Source: Thermohalobaculum sp039187815
Lineage (GTDB): Bacteria; Pseudomonadota; Alphaproteobacteria; Rhodobacterales; Rhodobacteraceae
DNA length: 30,408 nt
NCBI GenBank assembly: GCA_039187815.1
Contig: JBCCZI010000044.1
Location: 1-30,408 of the forward strand
Reading direction: 5' to 3'
Position 1 is the first letter of the stretch. Each line of letters begins with the position of its first letter. Under the pieces are notes generated by a model, which did no database searches, was not told where the DNA came from, and was given only the letters and a program-made list of their open reading frames with translations. A program made the translations under genes and the position numbers. Below, piece after piece: positions 1 to 6,641 of this stretch.

Positions 1-70
1 CCGCATCGATTGCGTCGATGACGCGCTGCCTGAGGTCGAGAGAGAGGTCTGGTCCAGAAGGCTGGCCTCC
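1..70 (-). pseudogene. IS630-type transposase, N-terminal fragment (partial, off left edge)
   Basis: Read on the minus strand, this stretch encodes a peptide ending in DLSLDLRQRVIDAIDA, which runs out of the window. It resembles the opening segment of IS630-family transposases (pattern: SxDLRxRVxxAIxxG), just before their helix-turn-helix. An in-frame TGA lies immediately upstream (71-73) and there is no ATG, GTG or TTG between that stop and the match, so the 5' end looks broken or frameshifted. Only 23 codons are visible, so the assignment rests on one short motif. The rest of any element lies outside the window. A chance match, or the start of another helix-turn-helix protein, is possible. 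Confidence 0.4.
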
Positions 71-79
71 TCACCAGCC
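60..79. repeat. Short inverted repeat beside the transposase-like fragment
   Basis: A 6-bp perfect inverted repeat, GGCTGG (60-65) and CCAGCC (74-79), has an 8-nt loop. It spans the in-frame stop that precedes the transposase-like peptide. It could be part of a degraded IS end or a weak hairpin beyond dapE; no T-run follows on either strand. The rest of 80-146, between it and the dapE stop, shows only C-rich sequence on the plus strand and no gene I can support. Confidence 0.2.
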
Positions 80-146
80 AACCCGATGCATCACGACAAG
101 CCCCAAAAGAAAACGCCCTCAACAATCCCCCCCATCCCCAAATGCT

Positions 147-1271
147 TTAGCCGAAAAAGCGCCCAAGGATGTCGCGGTAGATCTGCGTCAGGCGCTGGAT
201 GTCCTCGACGGCCACGCGCTCATTGGCCTGGTGCATGGTGTCTCCAACCAGACCGAACTCGAGCACCGGGCAGTGATCCTTAATGAAGCGGGCGTCCGAT
301 GTGCCCCCGCCGGTTGTGAGCGCCGGGCGCTCGAGCAGCCGATCGGTGATGGCATCGACGACAATGTCCGAGAGCGGACCCGGGGGCGTCAGAAACGCCT
401 CGCCCGAGACTTGCCAGACCAGCTCGGCCACGCATCCCGTCCCGTGCAGAGCCTCTTCGAGTTGCTGGTCCGCCCAGATCTTGAGGCTGTCGGCGCTGTG
501 GGTGTCGTTGAAGCGGATATTGAAGACCGCACTCGCCTGGCCTGGGATCACGTTGTTGGCAGCATTGCCCGTGTCGATGCTGGCCAGCGCCAGGGTCGAG
601 GCCTGAAAATGCGTCGAGCCGAGGTCGAGCGGCGTCTCGGAGAGCACGAGGCAAGCCTTGGCCAAGGCGGGCAGCGGGTTGACGGCCCGCGACGGATAGG
701 CGGTGTGGCCCGCCTTGCCGAACACAGTCAGCCGCCCCGTCATCGAGCCGCGTCGGCCGATCTTGACCGTATCGCCAAGGCGCGAGACCGATGTCGGCTC
801 GCCCACCAAACAAAGATCCAGCCGCTCGCCATGGTCGTCCATCCAGTCGAGGATAGCGGCGGTGCCGTCGATGGCCGCACCCTCCTCATCGCCGGTAATC
901 AAGAGGGCGATCGATCCGGGCGGCGGGCTCTCCTGAACCTGGGCGATGGCCGCCGAGACAAACGCCGCGACCCCCGACTTCATGTCGGCCGCCCCGCGGC
1001 CCCAGAGCGCACCGTCCCGGATCTCACCGGCAAAGGGATCCGTGCTCCAGCCCTCCCCGACCGGGACCACATCCGTGTGCCCGCCGAACCCAAAGACCGG
1101 GCCCGTTGTGCCCCAGCGCGCATAGAGGTTCTCGATCCCGCCGCGGGAGATCCGGTGGCACGCAAACCCCGCCGGACCAAGCACGCCCTCGAGCAGACCC
1201 TGGGCCCCGCCCTCCTCGGGCGTGACCGAGCGGCACCGCACCAGCGCCTGCGCCAGAGCGACCGCGTCCAT
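147..1271 (-). CDS. dapE: Succinyl-diaminopimelate desuccinylase DapE
   Basis: Hydrolyses N-succinyl-LL-2,6-diaminopimelate to LL-diaminopimelate and succinate in the succinylase branch of lysine/DAP synthesis, in the cytoplasm. The 374-residue length is normal for DapE. It is an M20-family di-zinc peptidase. The metal and catalytic residues are visible in order: His65 in GGHTDVVP, Asp96 in GRGAADMKSG, Glu129-Glu130 in GDEEG, Glu158 in GEPT and His347 near the C-terminus, with GGGTSDARF shortly before it. The ATG at 1271 is preferred over an in-frame TTG one codon upstream because it forms a TGATG overlap with the stop of the preceding small gene, indicating coupled translation. dapD lies two genes upstream on the same strand, so the pathway assignment is secure. 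Confidence 0.96.
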   Translation of the reverse strand: MDAVALAQALVRCRSVTPEEGGAQGLLEGVLGPAGFACHRISRGGIENLYARWGTTGPVFGFGGHTDVVPVGEGWSTDPFAGEIRDGALWGRGAADMKSGVAAFVSAAIAQVQESPPPGSIALLITGDEEGAAIDGTAAILDWMDDHGERLDLCLVGEPTSVSRLGDTVKIGRRGSMTGRLTVFGKAGHTAYPSRAVNPLPALAKACLVLSETPLDLGSTHFQASTLALASIDTGNAANNVIPGQASAVFNIRFNDTHSADSLKIWADQQLEEALHGTGCVAELVWQVSGEAFLTPPGPLSDIVVDAITDRLLERPALTTGGGTSDARFIKDHCPVLEFGLVGDTMHQANERVAVEDIQRLTQIYRDILGRFFG

Positions 1272-1621
1272 CAATGCGGACCGGATGGCGCGTCCCCGCC
1301 CGCGCCCGTGTCGTCATCATCGTCCTGGAAGGGCAGCATCTGAGCAACGATCACCGCGTTCTCGACGATCGCGCGTTGCATCAGCTCACGGTCCTCGGCG
1401 CCGATATCATGCCCCTCGGCCTCACGCTCTGCCAAGGTTCCATGCACCTCGACCGAGAGCGGCGCCATATCGGCCTGGCGCAGCATCGCGACCGTCTCAT
1501 CAACCGCTTCTCGTTCGGATTTTGCCGAGCAATAGCAAAGGATTGCAGCGCCATCGCAATCCGTTGGCAGACCATCGCCCGGCGCGCGACCAACCTCGAC
1601 CATGAGCGTATACACATCCAT
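1271..1621 (-). CDS. Conserved-looking small acidic protein between dapD and dapE, unknown function
   Basis: A 116-residue protein I do not recognise. It has an apparent compact alpha/beta N-terminal part (about residues 1-98) with three cysteines (two in an LCYC motif near residue 30), followed by a low-complexity acidic tail with five consecutive Asp residues and a Gly/Pro-rich end. There is no signal peptide or membrane segment. It is probably a real gene: it fills the interval between dapD and dapE on their strand, its stop overlaps the dapE start (TGATG), and the frame stays open despite the high GC. No strong ribosome-binding site precedes the ATG at 1621; an in-frame ATG six codons later is an alternative. 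Position suggests a role or co-expression with DAP synthesis, but this is inference only. Confidence 0.75.
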   Translation of the reverse strand: MDVYTLMVEVGRAPGDGLPTDCDGAAILCYCSAKSEREAVDETVAMLRQADMAPLSVEVHGTLAEREAEGHDIGAEDRELMQRAIVENAVIVAQMLPFQDDDDDTGAGGDAPSGPH

Positions 1622-1682
1622 GGCTTCGGTGCTTGCGGGCTTCGCCGGGTGAAGTCAAGCGATCAGCGCATTGGACCGAGGC

Positions 1683-2531
1683 TCAGTCGCGCAGCAGCTC
1701 GTTAATCGCCGTCTTGGCCCGGGTTCCCGCATCGACCCGCTTCACGATCACGGCACAGTAGAGCCCCGGTCCCGGAGAGCCGTCGGGCAGCGGCTTGCCC
1801 GGCAACGTGCCCGGCAGAACGACCGAATAGGAGGGCACCTCGCCGCGAGTGATCTCGCCGGTCGCGCGATCGATGATCGGGGTCGAGGCGCCGATGAAGA
1901 CGCCCATGCCGAGCACTGCGCCCTCGCGCACGATCACACCCTCGACCACCTCCGAGCGCGCGCCGATGAAGCAGTTGTCCTCGATGATCACCGGGCCCGC
2001 CTGCAACGGTTCGAGCACGCCGCCGATGCCTACCCCGCCCGAGAGATGCACGTTTTTGCCGATCTGCGCGCAAGAGCCGACGGTGGCCCAGGTGTCGACC
2101 ATGGTGCCGCTGTCCACATAGGCGCCGAGGTTCACGAACGAGGGCATGAGAACCACCCCCGGCGCGATGAAGGCCGAACGGCGCACAACGCTGGTCGGCA
2201 CGGCGCGAAAGCCCGCCGCGCGCCACTGGTTCTCACCCCACCCGTCGAACTTCGAGGGGACTTTGTCCCACCAGTCCGCACCCCCCGGGCCGCCCGAGAT
2301 GGGTGCCATATCCGAGAGGCGGAACGAGAGGAGCACCGCCTTTTTGGCCCATTGGTTCACGCTCCAGGCGCCGTCGCCGCCCCGCTCGGCCACGCGCAGG
2401 GTGCCGCCATCCATCAGGCCGAGCGCGGTCTCTATGGCCTCACGGGTCTCACCGGTGGTGCCGGGCGTGATCCCGTCACGCGCCTCCCAGGCGGCGTCGA
2501 TGGTGGCGGCGAGTGCGGCGTGCTCGGTCAT
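1683..2531 (-). CDS. dapD: Tetrahydrodipicolinate N-succinyltransferase DapD
   Basis: Transfers succinyl from succinyl-CoA to tetrahydrodipicolinate, the committed step of the succinylase branch of lysine/DAP synthesis; DapE acts two steps later. The 282 residues match the family (about 275-285). An N-terminal helical region (residues 1 to about 100) is followed by a left-handed beta-helix built from hexapeptide repeats (about 115-225, for example the GAYVDSGTMVDTWATVGS region), and a C-terminal part with PSYSVVLPGTLPGK. A G-rich stretch (GGGGGA) precedes the ATG. The gene is separated by 61 bp from the small gene downstream, and a possible promoter lies in the 61 bp upstream. Confidence 0.97.
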   Translation of the reverse strand: MTEHAALAATIDAAWEARDGITPGTTGETREAIETALGLMDGGTLRVAERGGDGAWSVNQWAKKAVLLSFRLSDMAPISGGPGGADWWDKVPSKFDGWGENQWRAAGFRAVPTSVVRRSAFIAPGVVLMPSFVNLGAYVDSGTMVDTWATVGSCAQIGKNVHLSGGVGIGGVLEPLQAGPVIIEDNCFIGARSEVVEGVIVREGAVLGMGVFIGASTPIIDRATGEITRGEVPSYSVVLPGTLPGKPLPDGSPGPGLYCAVIVKRVDAGTRAKTAINELLRD

Positions 2532-2558
2532 TGCGGTCCCCCGGTCTGCTGTCGCCCC

Positions 2559-2587
2559 GCTATAGCGAGGGCCCCGGGGTCGCGCAA
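2559..2587 (-). promoter_or_regulatory. Possible sigma-70-type promoter for dapD
   Basis: On the minus strand, TTGCGC (2587-2582) and TATAGC (2564-2559) are separated by 17 bp, placing a start site near 2552, about 20 nt before the dapD ATG. The -35 box matches TTGACA at only three of six positions and the -10 box matches TATAAT at four. The -10 sits inside the palindrome CGCTATAGCG. It suggests that dapD can be transcribed separately from the esterase gene, but the match is modest. Confidence 0.3.
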
Positions 2588-2592
2588 CGGCG

Positions 2593-3558
2593 TCAGTCGG
2601 CGATCGAGAGCGACAAGAGGAGCGTGCGCTGCCCCGATTTGGCGTTGAAATTGTCGTCCGACAGGATCCAGGCTGTGAGGCCGCCAGCTCCGGACACCAC
2701 CGCCACGGCCTCCATATTGTCGATGCCGCTCAGCGCCTCCCAGGCGGCGAGCTCTTCGCGGCTGTCGCTGAGGGGCAGACCGTCCTCGCCGAGCGCGTAG
2801 CGGCGGAGACGGATCGAGACCCCAGTGGCCGGGGAGAAGTGGCGGAAGACCACATAGAGCCGGCCATCGGGCCCGATATCCGCCCCGGTCACGCTGTGGC
2901 GCGAGGGGGCGGCGAGGCGTCCTTCGAGCGGTCGCGACCCATGCCGCAGCACCATCACCGGGATGCCATCGGCCTCAGGCTCTTCGATCAACGCCAAGAG
3001 CGCCCCGTCGGGCAAGCTTGCCAGCCCTTCGATACCTCCATTGTTGGCAAAGCCGTTGAAGCGTCGCTCCTGATGCACCGCCACGGGCGTGCCGTCGGGC
3101 GTATAGAGAATGGCCCGGTGCACCCGCTCGAGCGATACGGCGAGGCCGGTTGGCGTCAGCGCCAAGCCCTCGGCATCTGCAAAATCGCCTCCGCGGCGCG
3201 CGAGCCGCTTGCCTCCGCCGCCGATCATCGGTGCCATCCGGGCATTGCTGAATGTCAGGCGGCCGCCCTCTCGCCGCAGCTCTGCCGTCAGCCAGTCGCC
3301 CTTGTCGGTCACAGCGGTGAGGGCCCTGCCGTCCAAGAGAAGGCCCGATAGGCCGCCAAAGCTCGGATCCGAGGCGGTCAGGTGCCAGGCCCCGGTTTGG
3401 CGGACGGTGTCGCCCAGCATGCTGGGCGGGACGGGGATGGCCGCGGCCTCGATCTCGAGGCTTCGCCCGCCCTCGGTCAGGGTCCACCCCTCTTCGGCCA
3501 ATGCCAGCCCGCAAAAGACGGCCAAGCCCAGCGCCGCCCCGCGGATCAACGCGCTCAT
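2593..3558 (-). CDS. Exported phytase-like esterase-family protein
   Basis: A 321-residue protein with a Sec signal (charged MSALIRG, hydrophobic core, likely cleavage after ALA at residue 21). The mature part resembles the 'esterase-like activity of phytase' family, a predicted beta-propeller: repeated blade-like segments include GGLSGLLLDG (68-77), DAEGLALTPTG (128-138), GGIEGLASLPDG (174-185) and a later ADIGPDGRLYVVFR. The true substrate is not known for most of this family. The ATG at 3558 was chosen over longer upstream frames because it begins the signal peptide and forms an ATGA overlap with the mepA stop, so the two exported proteins are translationally coupled. A Cys in the signal (residue 16) lacks a good lipobox. 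The function label is a family-level call. Confidence 0.82.
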   Translation of the reverse strand: MSALIRGAALGLAVFCGLALAEEGWTLTEGGRSLEIEAAAIPVPPSMLGDTVRQTGAWHLTASDPSFGGLSGLLLDGRALTAVTDKGDWLTAELRREGGRLTFSNARMAPMIGGGGKRLARRGGDFADAEGLALTPTGLAVSLERVHRAILYTPDGTPVAVHQERRFNGFANNGGIEGLASLPDGALLALIEEPEADGIPVMVLRHGSRPLEGRLAAPSRHSVTGADIGPDGRLYVVFRHFSPATGVSIRLRRYALGEDGLPLSDSREELAAWEALSGIDNMEAVAVVSGAGGLTAWILSDDNFNAKSGQRTLLLSLSIAD

Positions 3559-4406
3559 CGGTTCACCAAAGCGCGGCAGGCGGCGGGCAGATCCTCCATG
3601 CGCAGCGGGCCGCGCGCCGTGCCGCTGGCGGAGGGTTTGGGGTTCAGCGCTTCGTCCGAGAACCACCAGGCCAGGCTGTCATCGCAGCCGTCCCCGGGCG
3701 GCGGCGGCGCCTGGTCCTGACAGCCGGCGGCGTCGGCGGGGCAGTTGAGGCGCACGTGGAAATGCGCGTCATGGCCCCACCAGGGCCGGATCTTGCGCAG
3801 CCAGGCGCGGTCGTCGGCCGCGGTGTCGCGGCAGAGCCGGTCCTTGATGGCCGGGTTGACGAAGATCCGTGCAACCGTCGGATCGAGGGCTGCGGCGCGC
3901 AGCACGGCGCCATGCTCATCCGTCCAGCTGGCATTCACCGTTCGCCGGCTCGGTGCCACGACCGAGATCGAGCCGATCTGTTCGCGGCGCGCCCGCGAAA
4001 GCGGCTCGGGCCCCGGCCGACGCATCCAGATATCGACATCGAGCCCGATCTGATGCGAGCGGTGGCCCGAGCGCATGGGCCCGCCCATGGGCTGCGAGAT
4101 GTCGCCCACATAGAGCCCGGGCCAACCGATCTCGCGCGCAGAAAGGCCCAACCGCTCGATGAAGGCGATCACCGCCGGGTGACCCCAATTGCGGTTGCGC
4201 GAGAGGCGCATGGCTTGCCAAGCCGGGCCCGTCTCGGCCAAGGCGATCGCCCCCGCGATACAGCCGCGGGCATAGGAGCCATAGGGGGCGGGATCGTGCT
4301 CGCTCGGCTCGGCGACGGCGCCAAAGATCTGTTTTGCCGGAGGCTGTGCGAACACAGGGCCCGCCAGAAACAGCCCCAAGGCCATCGCGATCCAGATGCG
4401 CGCCAT
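3555..4406 (-). CDS. mepA: Penicillin-insensitive murein endopeptidase MepA
   Basis: A periplasmic LAS-type zinc metallopeptidase that cleaves D-Ala-meso-DAP cross-links in peptidoglycan. The 283 residues start with a signal peptide (cleavage probably after PVFA, residue 20). The family signature SGHRSHQIGLDVDIW (113-127) and WGHDAHFHVRLNCP (210-223) supply the expected zinc ligands, His118, Asp125 and His217, by motif comparison with E. coli MepA. Several cysteines in the mature part could form disulfides, as in the family. A GAGG element lies upstream of the ATG at 4406. It overlaps the downstream esterase gene by ATGA and lies 79 bp below fliM. Local wall remodelling for flagellum passage is imaginable, but the family is general. 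Confidence 0.95.
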   Translation of the reverse strand: MARIWIAMALGLFLAGPVFAQPPAKQIFGAVAEPSEHDPAPYGSYARGCIAGAIALAETGPAWQAMRLSRNRNWGHPAVIAFIERLGLSAREIGWPGLYVGDISQPMGGPMRSGHRSHQIGLDVDIWMRRPGPEPLSRARREQIGSISVVAPSRRTVNASWTDEHGAVLRAAALDPTVARIFVNPAIKDRLCRDTAADDRAWLRKIRPWWGHDAHFHVRLNCPADAAGCQDQAPPPPGDGCDDSLAWWFSDEALNPKPSASGTARGPLRMEDLPAACRALVNR

Positions 4407-4485
4407 TCGCTTTCGATCCTCGGTTGTGCAGCGCTCTCAGTATGCCAAGGCGCCGGGCGGATCGAAACCGATTCGGAGCGCTCGG

Positions 4486-5463
4486 CTACTCGTCGGACTC
4501 GTCTCTGCGCCGGACAAGGGGGGCCAGAAACTCCGGTTCCACCGGGTTGTGCAGGCGCACCGCCTTGGCCCAGTCCATGGTGCCGAGCTTGCCCGTGGTC
4601 ACCGTTGCCGGGCCAAAGGTCGTGTCGCAGCGCAGCTCGATCTTCGAGAGCGCCTCGCGTGGCAGCTCGATCACATCGCCATGGGTCAGGCGGTTGAGCG
4701 TGCCGACCGCATGCTCACCGGTCGGGATGACGGCACGCAGCTTCAGGCCGGTGTCCATCACCTCGCTCATCATGTGCTTGGCCCACTCCCCACTCATGCT
4801 GTCGCTGCCCTGGCCTTGGGCGGCGATCAGATCGCGTTTGAGCAGCTCGAGCACCGAGACCGGCACGACGATGTCGAGGCCCGCGCCGCGCTTGTCATCC
4901 TTCATGTGGAAGTTGAGCTTGATCACAAAGACCTCGGCCTGGTCCGGGGCGATTCGCACCATGCCAGGCTGCTGTTCGAAGCGCGAGCGCGCGGCCATGC
5001 CGATCGCCGACCGCCCGCAATGCTCCCGGATCGAATCATCGAAACACCCGGCGACGATGTCGACGAAGCGGCCGTAGATCGACAGATCGATGGCCGTGAG
5101 CGAGCGGGCAAAGTTGCTCTCCTCGAACGACCCGTCCCCGCCGAGATAGATGTCGAGCACCTTGCCGAGCAGCCGGGGATGCGCCTTGGTCAACGCAAAG
5201 CCGCGCTTTTCGGGAAAGCCGAGGATGTAGATCGCCGAGGGCGCAAAGAGGGCGCGCAGATAATCGCCATGGCGCGTCACCTCGAAGCCGTAGACCGAGA
5301 CGTCGATGCCAGGACGCAGCTCGGCCCGGACCTTGGTCGCAGTGATGCTCGCAAAGGTATGGCAGAAGGTGTCCATCGGCGGGAAGCCCGCCAGACGCAT
5401 CTTTGGTCCGCGCACGATGCGCGACAGCACGTTTTCAGTCGACTTGTCCTCAGCCCCAGCCAC
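4486..5463 (-). CDS. fliM: Flagellar motor switch protein FliM (GTG start)
   Basis: A component of the cytoplasmic C-ring that couples FliG to the switch and FliN. The middle domain carries the FliG-binding GGDG motif (about residues 108-111, LGGDGSFEES), and a C-terminal SpoA-like domain lies at about 235-310 (LKLRAVIPTGEHAVGTLNRL). I place the start at GTG 5463 (325 residues) because a strong AAGGAGG lies 5 nt before it; the frame is open further upstream to 5568, but that extension is not family-like. The N-terminal CheY-binding EIDAL-type peptide of classical FliM is not visible in either version. The gene faces away from motB across a shared control region. Confidence 0.87.
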   Translation of the reverse strand: MAGAEDKSTENVLSRIVRGPKMRLAGFPPMDTFCHTFASITATKVRAELRPGIDVSVYGFEVTRHGDYLRALFAPSAIYILGFPEKRGFALTKAHPRLLGKVLDIYLGGDGSFEESNFARSLTAIDLSIYGRFVDIVAGCFDDSIREHCGRSAIGMAARSRFEQQPGMVRIAPDQAEVFVIKLNFHMKDDKRGAGLDIVVPVSVLELLKRDLIAAQGQGSDSMSGEWAKHMMSEVMDTGLKLRAVIPTGEHAVGTLNRLTHGDVIELPREALSKIELRCDTTFGPATVTTGKLGTMDWAKAVRLHNPVEPEFLAPLVRRRDESDE

Positions 5464-5605
5464 AGGCGCCTCCTTCTGGCTTCGACGCCCCCCGGGTCTG
5501 GCCCGATTATCGTTACCATCGAGTTTACTACAGATCCCCATAACTCTTTGAGGAAGAACTGCTTTCATTGCGCCCTATGAGGAACATAGACCGCGGGGGC
5601 GCGTT
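5464..5605. promoter_or_regulatory. Divergent fliM/motB control region
   Basis: A 142-bp intergenic region between the divergent starts of fliM and motB. Its middle (about 5505-5575) is clearly richer in A and T than the surrounding sequence. On the minus strand, a GATAAT (5511-5506) could be a -10 box for fliM, but no good -35 box lies at the right distance. On the plus strand I see no convincing sigma-70 promoter for motB. A CtrA-like site lies inside and is listed separately. Promoters here are expected from the gene arrangement; their exact location is not resolved. Confidence 0.5.
5513..5527. promoter_or_regulatory. CtrA-like binding site between fliM and motB
   Basis: TTAC-N7-TTTA (TTAC 5513-5516, TTTA 5524-5527) resembles the CtrA consensus TTAA-N7-TTAA with one mismatch in each half. 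CtrA is a known activator of flagellar genes in Rhodobacterales and other Alphaproteobacteria. The position, in the only AT-rich patch between two divergent motility genes, adds support. The match is imperfect and unproven. Confidence 0.35.
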
Positions 5606-6580
5606 GTGGCGGGCAAAGACACGGCACCGATCATCATCAAGAAGATTAAGAAGGGCGGCGGCGATGGCCACCATGGCGGCGCCTGGAAAGTGGCCTATGC
5701 GGACTTTGTGACCGCGATGATGGCGTTCTTCCTGCTGATGTGGCTGTTGAACGCAACCACCGAGAAGCAGCGCAAGGGCCTCGCGGATTACTTCGACCCC
5801 TCGATCCCGCTCTCGCGGATGTCCTCGGGCGGCAATGCGATGCTGAACGGTGACTCGGTCGTCGTGCCCCAGGACAAGGCCGGCAAGCAATCGGACATGA
5901 TGGGCCGCGGCTCGGGCACCCCCGATGGCGAAGCCGACTCGGAGAGCGACCAGGACGCAACGGGGCAAGCCAATGACATGCCTGTGCCCGGGACCGCCGA
6001 CCAGATGCCCGAGGTGGATGTCATGCAACACGCCGACAACGAGACGCCCAATGCCGGGAACACTGCGCCCGAGGACCGCGCCGAGGATCTGATTGCCGCC
6101 GCGCTCAAGGCCGAAGAGGAGCGCCTCGAGGTGCTGGCGCGCGACATCCAGGCCGCGATCTCGGAGGCGGGCGGCGAGGCGGCAGAGCACTTCCTGCTGC
6201 GCATGACCCCCGAAGGCTTGGTGATCGAGATCGTCGACACGGGCACCGAGCCGCTCTTTCGCTCGGGCTCGGCCCGGCCGGCGCCGGAGCTGGTGCGCCT
6301 GATCGAGGTGATCACCCCGGTGATCCGCGCCGTCAGCAACCGTGTTGCGGTGGTCGGCCACACCGATGCCTCGCCCTTCAACGCCGGCGGATCCGACAAC
6401 TGGACGCTCTCGAGCGACCGGGCCAATGCGGCGCGCCGCCTGTTGCGCGGGGCTGGGCTGCCCGAGGCGCGCATCGCCCGGGTCTCGGGCCGGGCCGCCA
6501 CCGAGCCACTCTCCGACGACCCCAACTCGCCCCAGAACCGGAGGATCGCGCTCACGCTTCTGCGTCAGGTCCGGCGTTAG
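5606..6580 (+). CDS. motB: Flagellar motor stator protein MotB
   Basis: The stator subunit anchored to peptidoglycan; with MotA (not in this window) it forms the ion channel that drives rotation. The start is GTG at 5606 behind a G-rich stretch. A basic cytoplasmic N-terminus (IIIKKIKKGG) precedes the single membrane helix (about 28-49), which carries the essential Asp at residue 33 (YADFVTAMMAFFLLMWLL). A long acidic linker (about 95-165) leads into a C-terminal OmpA-like domain with GHTDASPF, SNWTLS-like SDNWTLSSDRANAARRLL and NRRIALTLL, which closely parallels E. coli MotB. The 324-residue length is slightly above E. coli's 308, the excess being mainly the linker. It probably heads the flgEKLI transcript. 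Confidence 0.96.
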   Translation: MAGKDTAPIIIKKIKKGGGDGHHGGAWKVAYADFVTAMMAFFLLMWLLNATTEKQRKGLADYFDPSIPLSRMSSGGNAMLNGDSVVVPQDKAGKQSDMMGRGSGTPDGEADSESDQDATGQANDMPVPGTADQMPEVDVMQHADNETPNAGNTAPEDRAEDLIAAALKAEEERLEVLARDIQAAISEAGGEAAEHFLLRMTPEGLVIEIVDTGTEPLFRSGSARPAPELVRLIEVITPVIRAVSNRVAVVGHTDASPFNAGGSDNWTLSSDRANAARRLLRGAGLPEARIARVSGRAATEPLSDDPNSPQNRRIALTLLRQVRR

Positions 6581-6587
6581 GCGCCAT

Positions 6588-6605
6588 TTAACGTGCCATG
6601 GTTAG
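6588..6605. promoter_or_regulatory. Possible CtrA-type half sites upstream of flgE
   Basis: In the 61-bp motB-flgE gap, TTAA (6588-6591) is followed by ATGGTTAG (6598-6605), whose complement CTAACCAT matches the TTAACCAT half site at seven of eight positions. The spacing between the two halves (10 nt from TTAA to TTAG) does not fit the standard 7-nt spacing, so at best these are half sites. It could allow flgE to be boosted separately from motB. Confidence 0.22.
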
Positions 6606-6641
6606 CGTCCCACCAAATCGCGAGCTCAGAAGAGGTGGGAA

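Noticed and set aside
18..1343. 441-codon open frame on the plus strand opposite dapE
   Set aside because: It is antisense to a clear dapE with all metal ligands; the product is Arg-rich without family motifs, as expected of a GC-rich shadow frame.
1671..2648. 325-codon open frame on the plus strand opposite dapD
   Set aside because: Antisense shadow of dapD; no recognisable motif or ribosome-binding site, and composition typical of reverse-frame GC bias.
3501..5580. Two long plus-strand frames (398 and 394 codons) opposite mepA and fliM
   Set aside because: Both lie antisense to well-identified genes and show His/Arg/Ala-rich shadow composition.
6582..6606. Sigma-54 promoter upstream of flgE
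   Set aside because: GG and GC elements are present only on the opposite strand and with wrong spacing.
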